Below are positions 1-5,595 of a stretch of DNA of 21,354 nucleotides, piece by piece. Numbering within the stretch: the first letter of the stretch is position 1; every line of letters begins with the position of its first letter. Location: the NCBI GenBank assembly GCA_964450565.1, contig CAYVCP010000006.1, positions 1 through 21,354 of the forward strand, given 5' to 3'. The notes below the pieces were generated by a model. That model was given only the letters and a program-made list of their open reading frames with translations, had not been told where the DNA came from and did no database searches. Position numbers and translations under genes: made by a program. The stretch is from CAYVCP01 sp964450565 (GTDB lineage: Bacteria; Patescibacteriota; Minisyncoccia; Minisyncoccales; CG1-02-41-26).

Positions 1-1097
1 CTATCTTGAACAAGTTCTCTTAAATTAGAGACCTTGCTTCCTCCTTCAACAATATATTCTGTTGGTATATCTCTTATTACTCTTTCTATTCTACAATAAA
101 ATGGAACATATTCTTTCATTTTACATAAAACGTCAAGAAGTTCCTGTTTAGAATAAGGCTTGAAATCATTATTCTTATATATTTTATAAAGGGGTGTATT
201 TTTGATTAGAGCCAAAGGATATATTTTCATTGAATCTGGTTTGAAATCGTTATCTTGAAATATGGTTTTCATCATTAATATATCTCTTGCTTGATTGCTT
301 TTTGGTAAATTAGGCATTATCTGATATGAAACTTTCATCCCCGAGTTTTTTAAGAGTTTTGTTGCTTGAATAATTTGTTGTTTTGTATGCCCCCTTTTAG
401 ATTCTTTTAAAATATCATCATAAATACTTTGAACGCCTAATTCTACTCTTGTAATACCGAGCATTCTCATCCTCTTGATTTCTTTTTTAGTAATATAATC
501 AGGCCTTGTTTCTACTGTTAATCCAATAATTCTTGCTTTTGCCTTTTCGTTAATTGATTGTAATTTCTTTAGTGTATTTGTTTTACTGTTATTGCAAGCT
601 AAAAAACATTGTTTTATAAACCAAGTTTGGTATCTTTTTGGATAAAAAGACCACGTACCTCCAATAATCCTTAGCTCTATCTTATCTGTTGGGTGCCCTG
701 TAAGGGTTAAGCTTTTAAGTCTAGTTTCAATTTGTTTCTTGGGCTGAAAATTATTTAAAAGAGCTCTTTGCACAGCGGGCTCTTTTTTTAAATAGCTTTT
801 TGGAACACCCTTTTCGTTGGGACAAAAAATACATTTCCCAGGACAGACAAAAGGTTTTGTTAAAACAGAAACATTTACAATTCCAGACAAAGATCTTACG
901 GGTCTCTTTCTTAATAGTTTTTCTATAGTAGCACTTTTTTGTTTGTGTAATTTGTGATAAGTTTGAAGCAAGTCGGTATTTTTGAGACATTGTACCTTAT
1001 ACTTTTTTGCCATTTTTCTCTTAAAACAATCTAAATCATTTCTGTTTTTTATTTCAGATTCTAAAAGTTCTTTTGTTATTTTTTCTAAAATTTTCAT
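1..1097 (-). CDS. elp3: Elp3-family tRNA wobble-uridine radical SAM enzyme (3' end cut by window edge)
   Basis: Reading the minus strand from an ATG at 1097 gives 365 codons with no stop, running off the left edge. The N-terminus is Lys-rich with a helical tRNA-binding look (about residues 1-65). It is followed by the Elp3 hallmark region RPVRSLSGI, the radical-SAM cluster motif CPGKCIFCP (C85, C89, C92, CX3CX2C), then YLKKEPAVQRALLNNF, TGHPTDKIELRIIGGTW and VETRPDYIT. Known members make carboxymethyl-type modifications (cm5U) at U34 of tRNAs, using SAM and acetyl-CoA. The C-terminal GNAT acetyltransferase domain would lie outside the window and is not seen. The N-terminal helix aligns well with the family from this ATG, which supports the start. 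The gene diverges from a Trm9-like methyltransferase whose ATG shares two bases with this one. The family call is very secure; whether the acetyltransferase domain is intact is unknown. Confidence 0.93.
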   Translation of the reverse strand, partial: MKILEKITKELLESEIKNRNDLDCFKRKMAKKYKVQCLKNTDLLQTYHKLHKQKSATIEKLLRKRPVRSLSGIVNVSVLTKPFVCPGKCIFCPNEKGVPKSYLKKEPAVQRALLNNFQPKKQIETRLKSLTLTGHPTDKIELRIIGGTWSFYPKRYQTWFIKQCFLACNNSKTNTLKKLQSINEKAKARIIGLTVETRPDYITKKEIKRMRMLGITRVELGVQSIYDDILKESKRGHTKQQIIQATKLLKNSGMKVSYQIMPNLPKSNQARDILMMKTIFQDNDFKPDSMKIYPLALIKNTPLYKIYKNNDFKPYSKQELLDVLCKMKEYVPFYCRIERVIRDIPTEYIVEGGSKVSNLRELVQD

Positions 1098-1788
1098 GAA
1101 AAAAGCATTAGCTGAAAAAATTTTAAAACAAACCAAAGAAAATTACAACCAAATTGCAAAGGATTTTTCTAATACGAGGAAATATTTATGGAAAAGTTTA
1201 AATCCTTTACTATATTATATCACAAAGAATGATAAGGTTTTAGATCTTGGTTGTGGTAATGGAAGGTTATTTGAGTTTATTAAAGACACAGATTATGTCG
1301 GGGTAGATAATTCTGAAGCATTAATTGAAATAGCAAAGTATCATTATAGAGAAGCTAAATTTAAAGTGGCAGATGGTTTTTGTTTACCTTTTGATGATAA
1401 TTCTTTCGATAAAGTAATTTCTATTGCTGTTTTACACCATGTTCCTTCTAAAGAGCTAAGACGTTGTTTTTTGAAAGAAGCTAAAAGGGTGTTAAAAAAA
1501 GACGGTCTTTTAATTTTAACAGCTTGGAAATTAGAAAGAAAAAGAAACTTCAAGTTAAACTTAAAATATACTCTTTTAAAAATTATAGGAAAAAATAAAA
1601 TGGATTTTAAAGATGTTTTAATTCCTTGGAATAATCATCAGGAACGCTATGTGCATCTTTTTTCCAAAAAAAGTTTAAAAAAAATTGTTGAGAATTCTGG
1701 TTTTTCAGTAAAAGAGAATGGTTTATTAAAAAAACAAACAAGTCAAAATAATAATATTTTTGTTATAGCAACAAAAACCTTACTTTAG
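1096..1788 (+). CDS. Trm9/ALKBH8-like SAM-dependent tRNA methyltransferase
   Basis: A 230-residue class I methyltransferase. The open frame extends upstream to 982, but those residues are the antisense of elp3, and family homology starts at the ATG at 1096. SAM-binding motif I is VLDLGCGNGRLF (about residues 49-60), followed by VGVDNSEALIE, VADGFCLPFDDNSFD and ISIAVLHH. The pattern fits Trm9/ALKBH8 rather than a generic UbiE-type enzyme: NYNQIAKDFSNTR before motif I, ISIAVLHH, AWKLER after the core, a DVLIPW segment and RYVHLFSKKSLKKIV near the C-terminus. Trm9 methylates cm5U34 to mcm5U34 in eukaryotic tRNAs, and its divergent neighbour here is Elp3, which makes cm5U. The substrate is therefore inferred from both sequence and context. 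Eukaryotic Trm9 needs the partner Trm112, which I do not see in this window. Another carboxyl or uridine methyltransferase activity is possible. Confidence 0.85.
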   Translation: MKKALAEKILKQTKENYNQIAKDFSNTRKYLWKSLNPLLYYITKNDKVLDLGCGNGRLFEFIKDTDYVGVDNSEALIEIAKYHYREAKFKVADGFCLPFDDNSFDKVISIAVLHHVPSKELRRCFLKEAKRVLKKDGLLILTAWKLERKRNFKLNLKYTLLKIIGKNKMDFKDVLIPWNNHQERYVHLFSKKSLKKIVENSGFSVKENGLLKKQTSQNNNIFVIATKTLL

Positions 1789-1856
1789 ACTTTTATTTAA
1801 ATCCTTGTTATGTATCACTTTTTTCAGACACGAACTACACATTCTAAATTTATTTT

Positions 1857-2042
1857 TTAGTCTTTCGGCGAATATTGTTGGAAATATTTTAATTCAGAAT
1901 GGATCCTATGATTATTGTAGTCATAAATAGTTTTACAGATACTGTAAACCAGCTCTCCTAAATTCTTAAATCGATTAAATAAACGACTTTCTTTTGTTTT
2001 TGAATTTCTGTTGGTATTACTATAAATACAATATAGTTCGTG
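1857..2042 (-). pseudogene. Remnant of an IS transposase C-terminus (rve_3/IS3-like integrase core)
   Basis: On the minus strand this stretch is open from an upstream stop at 2045-2043 to a TAA at 1859-1857. It encodes a segment containing FNRFKNLGELVYSICKTIYDYNN directly followed by HRIHSELKY and ending in SPKD. The YNNxRxHSxLxxxSP pattern is the familiar C-terminal end of DDE integrase-core transposases of IS3/IS481 type. It has no start codon, no catalytic core and no visible terminal inverted repeats, so this is a decayed relic. It fills most of the 267-bp gap between the methyltransferase and the SLOG gene. Nothing else in the gap is recognisable apart from the -10 box at its right end. 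The assignment rests on one short motif region. Confidence 0.6.
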
Positions 2043-2043
2043 T

Positions 2044-2049
2044 TATAAT
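2044..2049 (+). promoter_or_regulatory. -10 box of a probable leaderless promoter
   Basis: TATAAT matches the consensus and ends 6 nt before the ATG at 2056, so transcription would begin at or next to the start codon. There is no Shine-Dalgarno sequence. No good -35 box is visible at 16-18 nt spacing. Confidence 0.5.
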
Positions 2050-2055
2050 AGAAAT

Positions 2056-2613
2056 ATGAAAAATCCAAAATATAAAATAGTAGTTTCTGGAGCAGCAGAG
2101 CTCGGTCTTTGTTGCCCTAATATAAAAGAGTTATCAATGGAAATTGGAAAGGAAATAGCTAAACAAAATTGTATTTTACTTAATGGAGCTACGACAGGAG
2201 CTCCTTATTATGCAGCCAAAGGATGTAAGGGAGCGGGTGGTGTAAGTATCGGTTTCTCCCCTGCTGGTTCTGAAAAAGAACACTTGAAAACATATAAATT
2301 ACCAACAGAATATTGTGACTTGATTATTTATACTGGTTTTGATTATGTTGGTAGAAATTTAATGTTAACTAAAGCTGCAGATGGTGTCATAGTTTTGTGT
2401 GGTAGGACTGGTACTTTAAATGAATTTACCATAGCTTTTGAGACAAGAACGCCAACAGCAGTTTTAAGGGGTTCTGGAGGTACAGCTGATTTGATAGAAC
2501 AAATTTTAGCGAGAGGGTATAGACCGAAAACAAAATTAGTTTTTGATGCTGACCCTAAAAAGCTTGTGGAAAAACTGATTCAAAAGATTAAAAAAGAAAA
2601 AGGTCGTAGGTAA
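2056..2613 (+). CDS. LOG/SLOG-family nucleotide-binding protein (first of two)
   Basis: A 185-residue Rossmann-like protein of the LOG (lysine decarboxylase-like) / SLOG superfamily. Visible features are the N-terminal strand KIVVSGA, a Gly-rich segment LLNGATTGAPYYAAKG (about 42-57), and the signature region GRNLMLTKAADGVIVLCGRTGTLNEF (R at about 100, then GTLNE in place of the classic PGGxGTxxE). Characterised LOG proteins are nucleoside-5'-monophosphate phosphoribohydrolases. Related SLOG domains bind or sense nucleotides. The first two Gly of PGGxGT are replaced by C and G, with R next, so enzymatic activity is uncertain. A consensus -10 sits immediately upstream. It is followed after 10 nt by the EF-Tu-like gene, so the two are probably co-transcribed. 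Fold confidence is high, function low. Confidence 0.8.
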   Translation: MKNPKYKIVVSGAAELGLCCPNIKELSMEIGKEIAKQNCILLNGATTGAPYYAAKGCKGAGGVSIGFSPAGSEKEHLKTYKLPTEYCDLIIYTGFDYVGRNLMLTKAADGVIVLCGRTGTLNEFTIAFETRTPTAVLRGSGGTADLIEQILARGYRPKTKLVFDADPKKLVEKLIQKIKKEKGRR

Positions 2614-2623
2614 TAAAAATTAT

Positions 2624-2878
2624 ATGAAACAGGAAAAACCAATAGCAATTATAGTGCATTATTTTGATAAAATTAAAGTAGCTGTTCTTTCTTTAAAAGA
2701 AACATTAAAAATTGGTGATGAGATTAGGATTGAAGGCGGAGAATCAACTGATTTTACTCAAAAAGTAGAATCTATGCAGGTTGATCACGAAGAAGTAAAA
2801 AAAGCAAAAAAAGGAGATGAAGTCGGAATGAGCATTAAAGAAAAGGTCAGAGAGGGCTACAAGGTTTATAAGGCATAA
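2624..2878 (+). CDS. EF-Tu domain-2-like beta-barrel protein
   Basis: An 84-residue protein made almost entirely of one translation-factor domain-2 barrel. The signature is HYFDKIKVAVLSLKETLKIGDEIRIEG, followed by FTQKVESMQVDHEEVKKAKKGDEVGMSI, the usual arrangement in EF-Tu, IF2 and related proteins where the barrel contacts tRNA or another ligand. There is no GTPase domain. Stand-alone proteins like this are commonly annotated 'translation elongation factor-like' in archaea and candidate-phylum bacteria, with no firmly assigned role known to me. It lies 10 nt after the SLOG gene and 12 nt before the permease, all on the same strand, so it is probably part of one transcript. Confidence 0.75.
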   Translation: MKQEKPIAIIVHYFDKIKVAVLSLKETLKIGDEIRIEGGESTDFTQKVESMQVDHEEVKKAKKGDEVGMSIKEKVREGYKVYKA

Positions 2879-2890
2879 TCAATTAAAGAA

Positions 2891-4009
2891 ATGAATAAAA
2901 GTTTTATTTTAGCTTTAGCTTCTTTTATTGGAACAATTATAGGGGCTGGTATATTTGGTGTTCCTTATATAATGGCTAAAGCAGGGGTAATTCCTTGCAT
3001 CTTTTATTTTATTGTACTTGGTCTTTGTGTTCTTTTTTTACACTTAGCTTTTGGAGAAATAGTTTTTAGAACAAAAGAAAAGCATTATTTAGTAGGATAT
3101 GCTGAGAAATATTTAGGTAAAAAGGCTAAAGTTATTGTAGCTATTACTACCTTTTTGGGTGTTATAGGTTCTCTTTTAGCTTATATCATTTTGTCTGGTA
3201 ATTTTTTAAATATTATTTTTCCTCAATTTACCACAAATCAGTGGAGTTTAATTGCTTGGACTCTTTTATCTTTATTTGTTTTGCTCGGCATTCACTCTAT
3301 AGCAAAAATGGAAGTTATAATGAACCTCGCTCTTTTCTTGGTTATTTTTATTATATTTGGCTTTAGTTTCTCTAAAATAGAAGCCACTAACCTACATTTA
3401 ATTAAGGTCAATAACATCTTTTTGCCCATTGGTGTTATTCTTTTTAGTCTAATTGGTATGTCTGCTGTTCCTGAAATTAGTCATATCTTGAAAAGAAAAA
3501 GAGATTTTAAAAAGGTTTCTATTTTAACAATGCTTATTGTTATTCCTTTAACATTTCTATTTGGTTTAATTGTGAGCGGAGTTACGGGAGAACAAACCAC
3601 CCAAGAAGCTTTTTTGGGTTTAAGTTCTTTTTTAGGTCATAAGGTAATTGTTTTAGGAGGAATTTTTGGTATTTTAGCTGTTTGCACTTCTTTTCTTATT
3701 TTAGCTAATTATTTAAAAAATACCTTAAGATTTGATTATAAATTTCCTGTTTTTTTAAGTTTTGTTATTGCTTGTTTTGCTCCCTTGTTGCTTTTTCTTT
3801 TAGGATTCAGACAGTTTATTTTTGTTATTTCTATTGTCGGAACATTTGTTGGTTTAATAGAGGGTATTTTCTTGGTTTTAATTTATAAAAAAGCTAAGAA
3901 AACAGGAGATCAAAAACCAGCTTTTAGTCTATCTGTTCCTACATATATTCCATATCTTGTGCTAATAATTTTATTTTGTGGTGCTTTTTTTCAATTTATT
4001 TATGGATAA
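2891..4009 (+). CDS. Amino acid permease, aromatic/neutral amino acid (HAAAP-like) family
   Basis: A 372-residue integral membrane protein with about 11 hydrophobic segments. The N-terminal FIGTIIGAGIFGVPYIMAKAG (residues 12-32) is the unwound TM1 substrate-binding motif of APC-superfamily transporters and most resembles the hydroxy/aromatic amino acid permease family (Trp/Tyr permeases, PF03222-like). A second conserved segment, LFSLIGMSAVPEISHIL, corresponds to TM6. Role: import of an amino acid by proton or sodium symport; the exact substrate cannot be read from sequence. Import would suit an organism with few biosynthetic pathways. Its stop codon overlaps the truB start by 8 nt, so translation of the two is probably coupled. 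Confidence 0.82.
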   Translation: MNKSFILALASFIGTIIGAGIFGVPYIMAKAGVIPCIFYFIVLGLCVLFLHLAFGEIVFRTKEKHYLVGYAEKYLGKKAKVIVAITTFLGVIGSLLAYIILSGNFLNIIFPQFTTNQWSLIAWTLLSLFVLLGIHSIAKMEVIMNLALFLVIFIIFGFSFSKIEATNLHLIKVNNIFLPIGVILFSLIGMSAVPEISHILKRKRDFKKVSILTMLIVIPLTFLFGLIVSGVTGEQTTQEAFLGLSSFLGHKVIVLGGIFGILAVCTSFLILANYLKNTLRFDYKFPVFLSFVIACFAPLLLFLLGFRQFIFVISIVGTFVGLIEGIFLVLIYKKAKKTGDQKPAFSLSVPTYIPYLVLIILFCGAFFQFIYG

Positions 4010-4619
4010 TATAATACCAGTTGAAAAACCTCCCGGCATTTCAACTTATGAGTTAATAAGATGCTATAAGAAAGAACATAATTTTAAAGGAAAAATTGGG
4101 CATGCAGGCACATTAGATCCTTTTGCCCAAGGCCTTGTTTTGCTTTTATTGAATAAAGCAACTAAAAGATTTAATGAAATTCAAACATGGGAGAAAGTTT
4201 ATTTAGCTAAAATTGTTTTGGGACAAGTTTCTTCGACTGGAGATACAGAAGGAGAAATAAAACAAATATCTTCTTTGCAACCAGAAGAAAAAGAACTTAA
4301 AAAAATACTGAAACTTTTTATTGGAGAAACAGAACAAAGAATACCTGCTTTTTCTGCTGCAAAACATAAAGGAGTTCCTTTATATAAACTAGCTCGAAAA
4401 GGAATTAAAATAGAAAAGAAAAAGAAAGTAAAAATAAGAAAGATTGATTTTATCAAATATCAATATCCTTTTTTAGAAATAAGAGTTTTTTGTTCTTCGG
4501 GAACTTATATTAGACAATTAGCTGAAGATATCGGCGAAAAGATAAAAACAGGAGCTTATTTAACCTTTTTAAAAAGAGAAAAGATAGGAGAATTTGACAA
4601 AAGTAGTCTTTTGTGTTAA
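4002..4619 (+). CDS. truB: tRNA pseudouridine(55) synthase TruB (short form)
   Basis: Makes pseudouridine 55 in the T-loop of tRNAs. The start at 4002 is preferred over the longer frame from 3978, because MDNIIPVEKPPGISTYELI is where the family begins and the extra eight residues are read from the permease tail. It contains the catalytic motif GHAGTLDPFAQG with catalytic Asp39, KVYLAKIVLGQVSSTGDTEG (the conserved Y and LG...T..D), IPAFSAAKHKGVPLYKLARKG, and SSGTYIRQLAEDIG near the C-terminus. At 205 residues it lacks the C-terminal PUA-like domain of E. coli TruB (about 314 residues), as often seen in reduced genomes. It overlaps the upstream permease by 8 nt. Confidence 0.95.
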   Translation: MDNIIPVEKPPGISTYELIRCYKKEHNFKGKIGHAGTLDPFAQGLVLLLLNKATKRFNEIQTWEKVYLAKIVLGQVSSTGDTEGEIKQISSLQPEEKELKKILKLFIGETEQRIPAFSAAKHKGVPLYKLARKGIKIEKKKKVKIRKIDFIKYQYPFLEIRVFCSSGTYIRQLAEDIGEKIKTGAYLTFLKREKIGEFDKSSLLC

Positions 4620-4642
4620 GGTAATCGTTATTAGGGTTATCG

Positions 4643-4701
4643 GCACCATGTGACATAAGAAAGGAGGTGTTTTTATGGCAGATATTATCTACTCATGGTG
4701 C
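4643..4701 (+). promoter_or_regulatory. Inverted repeat enclosing a Shine-Dalgarno site and start codon
   Basis: GCACCATG at 4643-4650 is exactly complementary to CATGGTGC at 4694-4701. The 43-nt loop contains the strong AAGGAGGTG ribosome-binding site (4661-4669) and the ATG at 4675. In mRNA this could form an 8-bp stem closing off the initiation region. The pairing is seen in the sequence; a regulatory effect is inference. Chance occurrence of an 8-bp repeat at this distance is possible. Confidence 0.35.
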
Positions 4702-4845
4702 GGAAAAAAAATGGGAGAAAAGAAGACGGTAGATGGTGTTAATACTAATACCATCTGCAAGAAGTATCTCAAGGGAGCTATGGAAGAGTTAAAAAGGAGA
4801 GAAGAAGCTCCCCCTTCTCCCGAAGAGGAGAAAAAGAAACAATAA
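4675..4845 (+). CDS. Small protein (56 aa), degenerate two-Cys zinc-ribbon-like
   Basis: An ORF of 56 codons preceded by the best Shine-Dalgarno sequence in the window (AAGGAGGTG, 7 nt after GGAGG to the ATG). The protein starts MADIIYSWCGKKMGEKK, continues GVNTNTICKKYLKGAMEELK and ends in a charged Glu/Lys/Pro tail. The two halves resemble small CxxC...CxxC zinc-ribbon proteins, but the outer cysteine of each knuckle is Tyr: Y6-S-W-C9 and C28-K-K-Y31. Only two cysteines remain. It is relatively GC-rich: I count 65 G or C in 160 nt (about 41%), against roughly 20-30% in nearby lines. It lies between truB and a strong terminator. The function is unknown. The alternative is that the segment is a structured RNA with a fortuitous ORF, but the ribosome-binding site and protein-like pattern favour a gene. 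Confidence 0.65.
   Translation: MADIIYSWCGKKMGEKKTVDGVNTNTICKKYLKGAMEELKRREEAPPSPEEEKKKQ
4729..4758 (+). repeat. Hairpin inside the small ORF
   Basis: A 13-bp stem (4729-4741 with 4746-4758, two G-T wobbles) closes a four-base loop ATAC. A further complementary pair, GGGAGCT 4773-4779 and AGCTCCC 4806-4812, lies just downstream. This is an unusual density of stems for a coding stretch. Confidence 0.45.
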
Positions 4846-4860
4846 CCTTTTGGTACTTTC

Positions 4861-4896
4861 GCAGGGAGTTTTCTAGGCTAGGCTCCCTGCTTTTTT
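4861..4896 (+). terminator. Rho-independent terminator
   Basis: GCAGGGAG (4861-4868) pairs perfectly with CTCCCTGC (4883-4890), followed by six T. It ends transcription from truB and the small ORF. It is the most GC-rich hairpin in the window. Confidence 0.85.
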
Positions 4897-4912
4897 ATTA
4901 TAGAAAATCTGT

Positions 4913-4918
4913 TATGAT
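4913..4918 (+). promoter_or_regulatory. -10 box upstream of the YbaB-like gene
   Basis: TATGAT ends 8 nt before the ATG at 4927, directly after the terminator, so a new transcript with almost no leader probably begins here. No convincing -35 is seen and there is no Shine-Dalgarno sequence. Confidence 0.4.
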
Positions 4919-4926
4919 ATATTTAT

Positions 4927-5142
4927 ATGTTTGATAAAATAAAAAAAATAAAAGAACTACAAGCTTCTTTATCTCAAGAAAAGGTTGAAGTTGAGGGTAA
5001 GGGCATTAAAATTGTTATGAATGGTAAAATGGAAATTGAAGATATAGTATTAGAAACTAATGATCCACAAGAGGTTAAGCAGTGTTTTAATAAAGCCGTT
5101 AGAGAACTTCAAGTGAAATTAGCTAAAAAGATTTCTTTTTAA
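4927..5142 (+). CDS. YbaB/EbfC-family nucleoid-associated protein (short)
   Basis: A 71-residue protein: an N-terminal helix (FDKIKKIKELQASLSQEKVEVEG), a central strand motif GIKIVMNGKMEIEDIVLE that matches the KVxxNGxxxxxxIxI core of YbaB/EbfC, and a C-terminal helix (PQEVKQCFNKAVRELQVKLAKK). Family members form dimers that bind DNA without strict sequence preference. They are usually about 100-110 residues and commonly sit between dnaX and recR. Here the protein is shorter at both ends and the context differs. It starts a new transcript after a terminator, with the PPC-domain gene 3 nt downstream. Confidence 0.75.
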   Translation: MFDKIKKIKELQASLSQEKVEVEGKGIKIVMNGKMEIEDIVLETNDPQEVKQCFNKAVRELQVKLAKKISF

Positions 5143-5145
5143 ACC

Positions 5146-5556
5146 ATGCAAACAAAACAAAAAGACAATTTATTATTTATCCGATTATTTAAAGAAGAGA
5201 ATGTCTATGAATCATTAAAAGATGCCTTGAAAAAACACAATGTTATTACAGGTGTTTTTTTATCTTGTGTTGGTCAATTAAAAGAAATTGAACTCGGGTT
5301 TTTTAAAGAAAAAGGTAATTATGTGCCAGAGAAATTTACAAACCCTTATGAATTATTGTCCTTAACAGGTAATGTTTCAAAAGGAGAATTTCATTTACAC
5401 GCCATATTGTCAGATGAAAATAAAAAAACAATTGGAGGTCATTTTATCTCTGCTATTGTTTCTGTAACAGCTGAAATTATTATTTTAACAACAGACCTTG
5501 AGGTAAAAAGAGAGATAGAAGAATGGAACGGGCTAAAAGGAATGTTTTTAGAATAG
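5146..5556 (+). CDS. PPC (DUF296) domain protein
   Basis: A 136-residue protein spanning a complete PPC/PCC domain (PF03479-like). The pattern includes FIRLFKEENVYESLKDALKKHNVITGVFLSCVGQLKEIELGFF, then GNVSKGEFHLHAILSDENKKTIGGHF, then VSVTAEIIILT. H83, H85 and H99 (FHLHA and GGH) form the three-His set that binds a metal in structurally known prokaryotic PPC proteins. In plants this domain follows AT-hooks and mediates trimerisation in DNA-binding proteins. Stand-alone prokaryotic members are trimers of unclear function and are often annotated 'DNA-binding protein with PD1-like motif'. The neighbouring YbaB gene is also nucleoid-related, 3 nt upstream, so a shared DNA-associated role is possible. 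Confidence 0.85.
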   Translation: MQTKQKDNLLFIRLFKEENVYESLKDALKKHNVITGVFLSCVGQLKEIELGFFKEKGNYVPEKFTNPYELLSLTGNVSKGEFHLHAILSDENKKTIGGHFISAIVSVTAEIIILTTDLEVKREIEEWNGLKGMFLE

Positions 5557-5595
5557 TTACTTTTTTAAATTAGGTTCGTTATAAATAAAAAAACT

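Noticed and set aside
751..990. 79-residue minus-strand open frame
   Set aside because: It overlaps elp3 in another frame. The true elp3 frame runs through it with family motifs.
982..1095. N-terminal extension of the methyltransferase frame
   Set aside because: The 38 extra residues are the antisense of elp3 coding sequence and have no family similarity. The ATG at 1096 fits the Trm9-like N-terminus.
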